Part shown: positions 1 through 9,300 of the stretch, piece after piece
How the letters are laid out: each line of letters starts with the position of its first letter
How positions within the stretch are numbered: the stretch's first letter is position 1
Source: JBCCEV01 sp039030125
GTDB lineage: Bacteria; Pseudomonadota; Gammaproteobacteria; Ga0077536
Reading direction: 5' to 3'
Assembly (NCBI GenBank): GCA_039030125.1
Contig: JBCCEV010000137.1
Location: 1-11,848, forward strand
DNA length: 11,848 bases
The notes under the pieces: generated by a model
Databases searched by the model: none
What the model saw: the letters and a program-made list of their open reading frames with translations, nothing else
Told to the model about the DNA's origin: nothing
Position numbers and translations under genes: made by a program

Positions 1-9
1 CGCCAACAT
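1..9 (-). CDS. Possible start of the next gene, cut by the window edge
   Basis: Only three codons are visible on the reverse strand: ATG TTG GCG (Met-Leu-Ala). The call rests on the well-placed GGGAGAG six bases upstream and on the candidate promoter and palindromes beyond it. The distance from the exoprotein stop (162 bases) is compatible with either a separately controlled gene or a distal operon member. Nothing can be said about the product. Confidence 0.4.
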
Positions 10-15
10 AGTTTG

Positions 16-22
16 CTCTCCC
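16..22 (-). promoter_or_regulatory. Candidate ribosome binding site for the next gene
   Basis: The reverse strand reads GGGAGAG, then CAAACT, then ATG. The purine-rich Shine-Dalgarno stands six bases before the ATG at 9-7, comparable in quality and spacing to the site that starts the exoprotein gene. Confidence 0.5.
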
Positions 23-52
23 GTGGAATCGGCGGAGTCTAGCACAGCGATC

Positions 53-70
53 TTGTCATCTTTATGACAA
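53..70. repeat. Inverted repeat 3: 7-bp arms, 4-base centre
   Basis: TTGTCAT (53-59) and ATGACAA (64-70) are exact inverted copies around CTTT. The spacing resembles operators of dimeric helix-turn-helix regulators, and the repeat covers the proposed -10 element (61-66) of a reverse-strand promoter. The core differs from that of inverted repeat 2, so the two would probably be read by different proteins. A short RNA hairpin is the alternative reading. Confidence 0.6.
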
Positions 71-90
71 CTTGAAGATTGATTTTTCAA
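61..90 (-). promoter_or_regulatory. Candidate sigma-70 promoter for the next gene to the left
   Basis: On the reverse strand, TTGAAA (90-85) matches five of six bases of the -35 consensus. After an 18-base spacer, CATAAA (66-61) matches four of six bases of the -10 consensus. Transcription would begin near position 54 and reach a ribosome binding site at 22-16 and an ATG at 9. Inverted repeats 2 and 3 overlap the -35 and -10 elements respectively, as expected of repressor sites. The spacer is one base longer than optimal and the -10 is weak, so this is a moderate prediction. Confidence 0.4.
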
Positions 91-103
91 TGAAAAATCA
101 ATC
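77..103. repeat. Inverted repeat 2: perfect 13-bp arms around a single base
   Basis: GATTGATTTTTCA (77-89) and TGAAAAATCAATC (91-103) are exact inverted copies around A90, giving 27 bp of perfect symmetry. A match of this length is very unlikely by chance. With one central base it is better shaped as a dimeric regulator's DNA site than as an RNA hairpin, though RNA could form an 11-bp AT-rich stem with a five-base loop. On the reverse strand it is followed by TTCAAG, not a T-run, so it is a poor intrinsic terminator. Its left arm overlaps the proposed -35 element at 85-90 of a reverse-strand promoter. Confidence 0.75.
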
Positions 104-106
104 TCT

Positions 107-121
107 TATCGTTTCACGATA
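107..121. repeat. Inverted repeat 1: 6-bp arms, 3-base centre
   Basis: TATCGT at 107-112 and ACGATA at 116-121 are exact inverted copies around TTC. It is the nearest of the three palindromes to the exoprotein stop codon. As RNA it could form only a short hairpin with a tight three-base loop and no immediate U-run, so a DNA-binding site is at least as plausible as a terminator. On its own a 6-bp match could be chance; it gains weight from the two adjacent perfect repeats. Confidence 0.5.
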
Positions 122-171
122 GCGCCCTTGCCGACATCTCAAAACCTCATTGTTTGGTGGCTTGGAAACGC

Positions 172-360
172 TCAATTACCGAAGCTAATGACCTTGACAT
201 TAAGCCGCGTACTCACGCCCGCGCCGGCACCGCTCCCTGCCGAATCCGCCGCAGCAGCAGCCGCCACGCTCTGCGCCGCTTCGGTGACCGATTGTGTCGC
301 CGCCGCTGATACGTCGCCCAGATTGCCCAATGAAGCACCCACCGCGCCGGCCGCCTGCGG
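172..360 (-). other. Ala-rich low-complexity tail and terminal strand of the exoprotein
   Basis: The last 60 or so residues after GVPQAAGAVGASLGN form an Ala/Ser/Gly/Gln-rich stretch with a run of seven alanines, followed by GSGAGAGVS and the final hydrophobic segment RLNVKVISFGN before TGA at 174-172. As I recall, DUF3739-type proteins often end with a similar Ala-rich linker and a short strand ending in a V-x-V-x-G-F/Y-G pattern, so the C-terminus looks complete rather than truncated. There is no sortase motif, transmembrane segment, C-terminal Cys pair of the HMW1 type, or toxin domain. The means of surface retention is therefore not evident. Confidence 0.6.
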
Positions 361-3300
361 TACGCCAATCGTGGGACCAGAACTGGTGAAAAACTCGCGA
401 TTCGCAACTTCCCGAGCGGCGACGACAAGGCCGCTTTCTGAGTTAAATCCCGCATCGCCGGCATCGACGATACCTTCAGGCGCCGAGACGAAGATACTGC
501 CCGCCGTAAAACCAACGGGCGCTTTGGTGCTGACACCGCTCCCGGAAACCGTCAGCGGCGGTTCATCGACCGCGTTGAGGAATTCGTCGAACACCGCAAC
601 GCTGTCTGCAACCGTTTGGGCATCGCGCCGGCCTCGACCCGCGTCGATGTTTGCCCGGTTTGACCACAGAACAATATCGCCATCGCGCTGAGCAAAAATT
701 CGCGTGCTGTTCACATTGATACTTCTCTCGGTGAACATATTGACCGCGCCGGAACGAAACGCCACGTAACCAAGATTGATATCGGATTTAATGGGATCGC
801 CCCCGGCCGTCTGAAATTGCGGTCCCTCTGCCGTGGCCCCCGCATCAACGAACCCGCCGGGCGCAAATACGTTGATGCTACCGCCATCGAACGTTGACAC
901 GGCGCTCAGGGGGCTGGAGATATTGCCCTCGTAGCGAATGATGCCACCTTGCGCATCAAGTGGTTCAAAGACGGTTGCTATTGCAACGCGCCCTCGCGAA
1001 AAGTCGTTCACAAAACCGGATTCAGAGTTCGCCGCCTCAAACGCCGAGGCCTTAAGTTCATCGCCTAGCACATCAAAAACGAAAGAGCGCTGGCGCTCCG
1101 CACCCAGGTCACGGAAACGATCGGCCGCAGACAAACCGTTCGCGGGCCCAATCACACCGGCGGATTCAAGCGTCGCGAGGTATCCATCGAGCGCCGACCT
1201 GATTTCGGCAAGCGCCGCGCCGTTGTCTCGAAGCTCCAACAAAAACGCAAGGTCAAGCGGCGCTATGTTGCCAGACTCGCCGGTTTCTTCCGCCACGCTC
1301 GCCAAAGCCGAGCGAATTTCGTTAGCCAGTTGCGCGCGCTGCGATGCCGTCGGCGCACTGGCTGCTTCGATGGTGGGAATCACGCCGCCTGAAAGCCCTG
1401 CCAGTTGCGTTAGCGCCGCCGTCAGGTTCTCACTATCGAGATTATTCAGCGCGAATATCAGCGTGCCCAAGTCCGGCAGGTATCCTTCGCCCCCATCCAG
1501 ATAGCGTTTGATGAAGGACTCATAGGTTGCACGCGGATCGGCGCCCGCTATCACCAACAGGTCCGCACCTTCGTCAGCAAGAAACGCATTGTCTTCGTCG
1601 CCAAACGTTCGGATCCCGTCGGACGCCCCCAGATTGACGTGGCGTCCCGCGACCACTTGAAGTTCACCAGGCCCGCCAAGCGCTATCTGCTCGTCCTGCG
1701 TGAAGATACCGCTTGCGTCCGTTAGCGGTTGGGTCGAACGTAATTGGAACAAGCCGCGCGTCGTTCGTTGGGTATCAAACCTTACGTCACGGCCGCTGGC
1801 GACCAGCGTGAGATCCGTAGGATTGACGTTCTGCCCAACGAAGTGAATGTTGGTAACATCGTTGCCCGCAAAAAGCCGGGATTGCTCCGCAAACTCCAGG
1901 CGTAAGTTTCTAATATTGCCGAGCGCCGTCAGTGTGCTTGGCGTCGCATCATCGCTGTGAGCAGGCACCGAAGAATGAAACAGACGGGAGAAACTTCCCA
2001 CCGTATTCTCGATTTCCACCGCACCAATGTCGAACCGCAAGGCTGGATCCGCGGCGCTCGGTAGTTCGCCGCGCTGAATATCCCACTGCAGCAGGATATC
2101 TTCGTCAACGCTGCTACCAAAGATGTCTCTTCCCGCAGCGATGTCGACGCCACCGGTAGTACTCGAAAATTGATTGAGCAACCCATCCTGCTCGACGCTA
2201 CCGGTGAAGGCGCTCAATGTAAGCGATGGCGGCGCAATGCTGAGCACGGCCAAATCGGGGTCCACTTTCTCGAACGCAATGTTAGTTGCGGAGGTCACCG
2301 TTTTAACGTTGCCGCCAAAACTCCGCACCTCGAGCAACGAATCAGCACCGTAGCTGAAGTACGCCGTGCGATTGGCATTTAATCCCTCATTGAATAATAA
2401 CGACTGCCCGCCAACGGGCACGGGAACCGGATTGTCTGTGCTCGGCACAATCAACTGTGGATCCATCAACTGGCCGACAACGACGTCACCCGCGGAGCTG
2501 ACAAGTTCAATCGCGGCGTCGCCTTGCGCCACATAATCAACGTCGATATCGCCTATTGCCCGGATTTTTGCATCACCGCGGTTTAAGTACACGCCGGTCG
2601 GACCGCCGCCAGTGGATTTCTCAATCGACCCCTCAGTTCTGACGTCGATTCGACCGCCTCCCAGCACGGTTACCTGGTCAAAGAAGTCTTCGTTCAATCC
2701 ATCCAGGCTCAAATCGTCGCGCCACACGTTGTCAACGTCTGGCAGGAACGCGCCAGGGGAGATAGCGCGCGCGTCGAAATCGTTGATGCCATCCTGGCGC
2801 CCGGTAGTCGCTATCGAAAAACTTGCCCCGGTGATATCACCACCACTCCTGATGCGTAGATTGCCACCACCGAAAGCCGCAAAACCCTGGTTAAAACCGC
2901 GCGTCTCGCGGCCGACCACCGCCGGGTCGGCGAAGCCGTAAACCAAACCGTAAGCCGACGGGATCACTTCAAGCACGCCCTGGCTTAGAAATGTTTGGCC
3001 GACCGACCCGATCCCATTGGGATTTCCAATTCGCGTTTGCCACGCTGTTGGTTCCTGATTAGAAGGATTTTCTCTGGTGATTGAGCCGCCGGCGTGGACC
3101 AACAGGTCACCGCCCGTCGTTGGAAAGGAGGTGCCGGGTAAAGCAAGATCCGCCGGTGTCACTTGGGGCGAGGTAACCCCGGAGACACCGGTTTGAAACA
3201 ATTCGCTCGCAGCGTCGCTAATAGTCCCGGCGTAGGTTGAACCCGTGGTCTGTTTGGTAACGTCGTCTACCCCAACAGTGCCCGCCGTATGCTTACCCGC

Positions 3301-6300
3301 CACGAATACATTGGCACCGTCTCGCAGCGTAATGTCATCCGCCGCCGCCAAGACCAGATCGCCAGACCCGGTCGTGATCTGGATATCGTTATTGACGACC
3401 AAACTGCCACCACCCTGTTTTGTCGCCGTCAAATCAGCGCTCGCGGTATCGGCGCCGCCGATAATTTGCAGCGTCCAGGAGTGACGATCATCAGCGATCA
3501 GGAAGTCTCCAAGCCCATCAACCGCTGAAACCAGAAAACCGTCCATCAAGTTATGGTCGATCTCAAGGTCTGCGGCCGCGCGGATTGTGAGCACTCCAGG
3601 CGCCGCCGCCGGGCCGATAACCCCAGGGCCGGGCTGCAGTTCCCAAACGCCAGGAATGGGCCCCGTGGGATTGGGGAAAAAGGCACAAAACGGGCCCCCG
3701 ACACAGGTCAGTACATCTGGGCCAGGAATTTCAGACACCTCCGCGAGCAACGCATCAATATCTCCCTGATTGGCGAAGACATCGGAAAGCTTCGCGAGCC
3801 CATTCGAGAACACGAGCTCAACCCCTGGCCCTACCCGAAATCCGTCAGCCGAGGTGACGTTGAGGGCGGCCAGTAAATTAGCGACCACTGTTGCGTCTGA
3901 AAACGCTACAGCTTCGGTCTGCACGGTATCGCCAACATTGGCAATCGAAGCCTCATAGCGGCGATGACCGATCAGCGCAATGCCACCATCGCTCTCGGCA
4001 CCGGCGATTTGAGTTTCGATTGTGCGTAAGTTGGCGCCATCACCAACTTGCAGTCCGTTATTTCCTGCCGTGCGCTTGGCAATGATCCGAACCGACCCCG
4101 TGTCGAGCGGTGCGTTCACCCCAGGCACGCCTGAGCCATAGCTACCGACATCGATTTCCGCCGTCGCATTACTTAAATCAACCCAACCGTCGGGAGATGA
4201 GAGCACGACCTGCCCGCCGCTGCGCAACGAACCGTCGTTAAACAACCCAGTTGAGAAAGCATTAAGTTTGGCGCCAGCGCCAAGCGTAATGATCTTGCCG
4301 GGATTGGATTCGTTACCCGCGTGCAGTTCGATAGTGCCGCCCCACGGGCCGCTCGCATCCAGCAGCGCGTTGACGATATTAATGTCACCACTGTCGGCTA
4401 CCAGCTTGATGCGTTCGGTCGCGAACGTTGCGTTAGAGACAGTCAAGTCGCCAGCGCGCACGCGAAATGCTTTGCTACCCGTAAATCCGTCAAGCGCCGC
4501 CTCCAATCCCACTATGTCTGGAATCGAGCCAAGATCGATTTCCAGCTCAGCCCCTGCGCCAGCATTCACGATTGAACCGGCGGCGAGATCAAAACCCGCA
4601 TTAGGCACGCGGATGGTGAGAGCGCCGTTTTCGCCCGCCAGATTCAGCGTTCCCGCACCGCCTGCCCCGCCGAGGGTCACGTTCGCGGACCCCATTTCAG
4701 AAACGAGTTGAATCCATCCCGCGTCAGAACTCACCGTGGTTAATCCGAAGGTTTCGTTGTCCAGACCGCTGACATCGACAAGGCCCGAAATCTCAAACTT
4801 ATCAGCAGGATTGGTGCCGTCGCTGGAAGATGAGAAACGCACCAGACCGCTATTTGCTTTGATGGGAGCAGCACTTTCGATTGACCGCGCGCTAATTGCC
4901 ACAGTCGAACCCAGCACGTCGAGCTTGTTTGGTAACAACAGCGGGTCGACGACGAGGGCATTCGATTTAAATGTGCCCGTGGCGCTGATCCCGAGAAATG
5001 TTCCAGGCGCCGCACTGATCTGCCCCGTGTTCACAACGAGATCGCCCTGGGCTTCCAGCTGGTAGTCAGCGTTGCCGAAAACTGAAGGTGAATTCAGAGT
5101 GGTTGCAGAAAACCCCAGAACATCAAAATCGCCGTCGTCAGTGATGGCCGGGTTCAACCGTTCGTCGCCGAGGCCTAACGTTTGCAAAAACACCAAAGCC
5201 GTTGCGGCCTGCCCACCACCCAGACCCTCAATCAACAGGTCGCCGCTGCCCGCTCCCACGAAGTCGCCAGGAGCCAATTGGTTACCCGACCGATTGCCCA
5301 GCGAGATCTGATTCGCGGCCAGGCGCGCAATATTTCCAGCCACACCTTCCCCGCGCAACCCTGCCGCGTCAATCAGAATTTCATCGGCGATCAAAGCCGT
5401 ATCGCCGAAAAAGGAAACCGCTCCACTGCTGCGCAACTCCACGCGCGCCAACGTACCCAGCGCGACCGGATCGATTTCCGTTGAACCTCCGCCGCCAATA
5501 TTGATTTTGGGCGCCCCAATGCCCAGCTCGCCTGGCGTGAGGAAGTTCAGATTGCCCGCGAGTTGTACATCGCTCGTGCCATCGGCCAGCACGGAACGTG
5601 CGGCAATGTTGGCACCTGCCCGAATTTGCACGGTGGATCCCGCTGCTTGGTCGGTGCGCGAAAATGAAGCCAGCGGACCGGCGCCTATAGCCAGAAGGCC
5701 CGCATTGGAAGCCAGCTCAATGACTGCACGATCTTCCGAGCCAATGCCTGATGAGTTCACCGCACCGCCCGATTCCACGTCCACAAGCGTGCGCGCAGTA
5801 AGCAGCAATTCCGGTGCCGTTAGTGAAGCACCGCTTAATAGTGTGACGTTGTCAGCGGTCGTCTGCACCACGATTTTGTTACCGCGTTGCGTTCTTTGCC
5901 CACCGATCAAGTAGGAGGCCGCACCGAGTTGTTCCAACCCGGAGGTTGCAAGCTGCACAGCGCTGCTTACGGGCGCTGCCACGTCAACAAGTTCGATGTT
6001 GTCCGCGGAGATGTCAACGCGCGAGCGTAAGCCTGCCGCCGAGTTACCGGCCACAACCTGCGCACCAAGATTGAGCCCGGCATTGGGTAACAGCTGCAAA
6101 AGCCCGGCGTCGGCCGGCAGCAGCGGTGGCACCAGGTCTTGTTCGCTCGCCTGCGCAGTAAAAAATGACGACGCCCTAGTGATGCGGTATTCCGCTCGCT
6201 GGGAAAACTCCGCCAGGGTTTCGGCCCTGAAGACCTGCCCAACGGTTCCCGGCCCGACCCCCTGGCCAAGTTGAGTGAGCTGGCCGCGCACCTGAGCGGC

Positions 6301-9300
6301 GCCGTCTGCGGTGGAACCAAGTGAAGTGCCACCAAAAATAACGGTTGAATCGTTATCCGGCGTCAATAAATACGCGCCAGGCAACACTGCCATGCGCGCA
6401 GGCGCGACGGCGTAGGTGCCTGACGCAAGGCCGGACGTACCGCCATCGAGTATCGTGATTTGCTGATTCGCGGGGGTCAACCGGTCACCGAATACGGAAT
6501 TAAATCGCTCTGTATCGGTCGCGTCGAATGGCGCTATCACGCCCGTTTCAGTGGGCAGCAACGCGAATGCACCAGCTTCGTTAAATGGGCTGAGCAAATC
6601 TGTGCGCCCGCCTGGCCCGGGGACGAATTCCGTGGCGAGCAAATCGCCTCCGCCACGCAAATCGATGCGAGCGCCCGCGCGCAGATCGACCAGCCCCTCG
6701 GCCTGTCCCATCCCGTCAACACCATCGGCGACCAGACGGATCCGCTTTTCGGGCGGTAGTAACAAAAATTGCTCCGTGGGATCATCGCGTGCGTCGTCGA
6801 TAGCAAACGCTTGTTCATCACTGGACAACACCAGTGTGAAGCCATTGGTCAGATCAGGGAAAAACCCCAGTACCGGATCCGTTTGGAAATTCAAACTCCA
6901 TTCGCCGAGCAGCGTCTCACCAAATACGATTTCGTTGCCCACGGCGGACACCGAGGTCAGACTTCCGGCGCCCAAGGTCAAACTCTTGTCCGCATCGAAG
7001 TCGATACTGCCCAATGGAACGAAAACGTTACCGAACTGGTTGATGTACTCTGCATCGACATCCAATCGGCCGGCGGCGGCGAGCGGAATGTTTTGGTTGT
7101 CTCCCAGATTACGCTGAAGCACTGGCGCAAATCGCTGCGACGCTTGCGCATTGAGCGCGACCCCTGGCAGCCCGCCAGCCACCAATACATTGGCGGAAGT
7201 TGGCCCGAGAAAAGATACCGTGCCGTCAACAGCGGCGTTCGCTACTTTAAAATTCGTTAGCGTCGGCACGAAGATGCGTTGGGCGCGAAACAAGATGTCA
7301 CCATCTACGTTCAGCTCTGCGAGCGGTAAACGAATGTCGTTATTGTCCTGCGCGGGAAGGTAACCGCCGAGGCGGATATCGCTGGCACTGTTGAACAGTA
7401 CCGCGCCGATATTGTCGGTCGCGAGATGTCCGACGAAATCAAGATAGCCACCGTCGAATGCGACCACGCCATTACCGGGCGTGGAAGCGAAACTGCCGCG
7501 TTCGCCGCTGGTGCGAAACGACTGCCCCAGACGCAAATAGTCTGCCTGCAACAATACACTGCCGCCGGTGGAGCTGATGATGGGCGCGTTTATTTCGAGC
7601 ACCCGACCGGCATTGAAGGAAAAGTCGCCAACAAGCTGCACCATGGTTGCCGGATCCGCCGTGATTTCACTGGCGCGGGGTACATTAAGCGACAGCGATT
7701 CGAACCCTCCTGCAAGGTACTCGGCGGTTGAGAAATTTCCGACCTGGAACAGGGCATCGTTCAGCACCGGTCCAAAACTTCCCAAGGCGCCGGGAAAGAT
7801 CGCGTTGGGATCAATTTCGATCCGTGAGTTGGGTGAGGCCGGAAAATTCGCCGCCGAATCAGTAGGCACGGAGCGATCATCAACTTCCAGTGTTAATTTC
7901 AGCGCACCACCCGCTGCGCCCAATCCGGCGTTCGCACTACCATCGAGATCGGCAAAAAACTGAAAGCCAAAGCCTGCCGTGATCTCTATTGTTCCAGCAT
8001 CTGCCGCCACCTCGACTTCTTCAAACCTGGGCGCGAGCGAATCAGCCACGGCAAGCTCGACCAGCCCCTCGCGACCAGATACATCGAACTCAGAACCAGG
8101 GAAAACAAATACGTAGCCACCGCTACTGCCGCTATCGTTCCCGGTGTCCAGAGTTATTGCGCCCGCGTTAAAGACGTAAGCCGTCTCCCTGCCCAGCTCA
8201 TCGACCGGACCCCGTACAACTTCTGCCGATGCGTCTAATCTAGCGTTCGGAAGTACCCATATCCCGCGCGAACTTTCATAGGCAACGGTGTCGCCGAGAT
8301 TTTGCCCCCGCGGGCCACGCGCAAGCTCAATCGCGATTGCCCCTCCCGGGGTCTCTAACTCGCCATCGATAACTATCGAACCATTTGAGGAGAGCGTAAT
8401 AGCGCCCCCGATATCAGTAGCAAGCCGTGATCCTTCTTCCATGACAAGCACGGCTGGCGGCGTATTAACAGCCGCAAGATCCGCACTCGGATTGAGTCGA
8501 CCGGTGAGCGTTATCGACGTGGGTCGCCGCATTAACGGGTCGCTCACAAACGATGTCGCGGTAACAGCCGACAACTCCACGCCGGTTTCCAGCGCGGCCG
8601 CTCCGCCGAACGCGGCTCCGCCCCCACTGGCTATGGCGGCAGCATCGAAGCCGAAGTATTCGGGCTGCAACTCGAAGTCGAACCCATTCTTGATGACTAG
8701 CGGACGCGCTTCGCTCGTGAGGCTGATATCAGTGAACCCCATGGAATTCAGATAGTCCGCTCCCAAGACCAATCGCTGATCGGCCACCGGCCCAGTATCA
8801 ACAACTTCAAGGCCAACAATTGGAGCAAGCTCGATCGCGTTAGTCGAGATACTGAGTGAGGAACTTGGCCGTTCAGCAAAGTTTTCTACGTCACCAGGGA
8901 AAACGAAGCCGCGAATCGAGCCCGCAAGGGTTAAGCGAACAGGATCATCTTTAGTTGCTGGGGTATCACCGCCCTCGCGCCGGTTCAAAGCGAGGTCTCC
9001 GCCGTCGCCCGGCACGAAACTGCCGTCAGTGAGAATTTGAATGCCGCCGCTCACATCGAGCAAGCTCCCGGATTGCAAGACCAGCGCGTTATCCTTGGAA
9101 ACCGCCAGGGTTATCGCCCCCCCGTTGATCGCCTTAACGGACCGCGGGCCGTCGATGGCAATTTCAGAAATCTCGCTGACGAAACCTCCCTGAACTTCAA
9201 TGGAGGCGCCGTCTTCGATCGTCAAATCGCCGCCAATCGTTGACTTCAACACAATCTCTGCGCCACGCGCGCGAAGTTGTCCCGCAATATTGATGCCCCC

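Larger units (their letters stand above)
10..171. other. Noncoding region after the exoprotein gene
   Basis: These 162 bases contain no convincing gene. The part nearest the exoprotein stop (about 122-171) shows nothing distinctive and no GC-rich hairpin with a T-run. The part from 53 to 121 is clearly more AT-rich than the coding DNA and holds three perfect inverted repeats packed end to end, listed separately. The left end carries a candidate ribosome binding site and ATG on the reverse strand. Confidence 0.7.

Noticed and set aside
77..103. Classical rho-independent terminator for the exoprotein gene
   Set aside because: The palindrome is AT-rich and has no following T-run on the reverse strand; only a weak or atypical terminator role could be argued.
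172..600. Contact-dependent inhibition (CdiA) toxin end with an immunity gene
   Set aside because: There is no VENN motif or toxin-like domain. The C-terminus is an Ala-rich tail typical of adhesin-type family members, and no small immunity gene follows in the visible 171 bases.
128..691. Plus-strand open frame of 187 codons opposite the exoprotein C-terminus
   Set aside because: Shadow of the Ala/Gly-rich reverse-strand gene. Its composition (Pro/Ala/Ser/Arg) mirrors the opposite strand and no recognisable domain is present.
938..1504. Plus-strand open frame of 188 codons
   Set aside because: Lies wholly opposite the conserved DUF3739-like region; Ser/Arg/Ala-rich with no domain signature. 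Consistent with high-GC antisense noise.
6551..7117. Plus-strand open frame of 188 codons opposite the middle of the exoprotein
   Set aside because: Pro/Ser/Arg-rich shadow translation, no family resemblance, and fully contained in a strongly supported gene.
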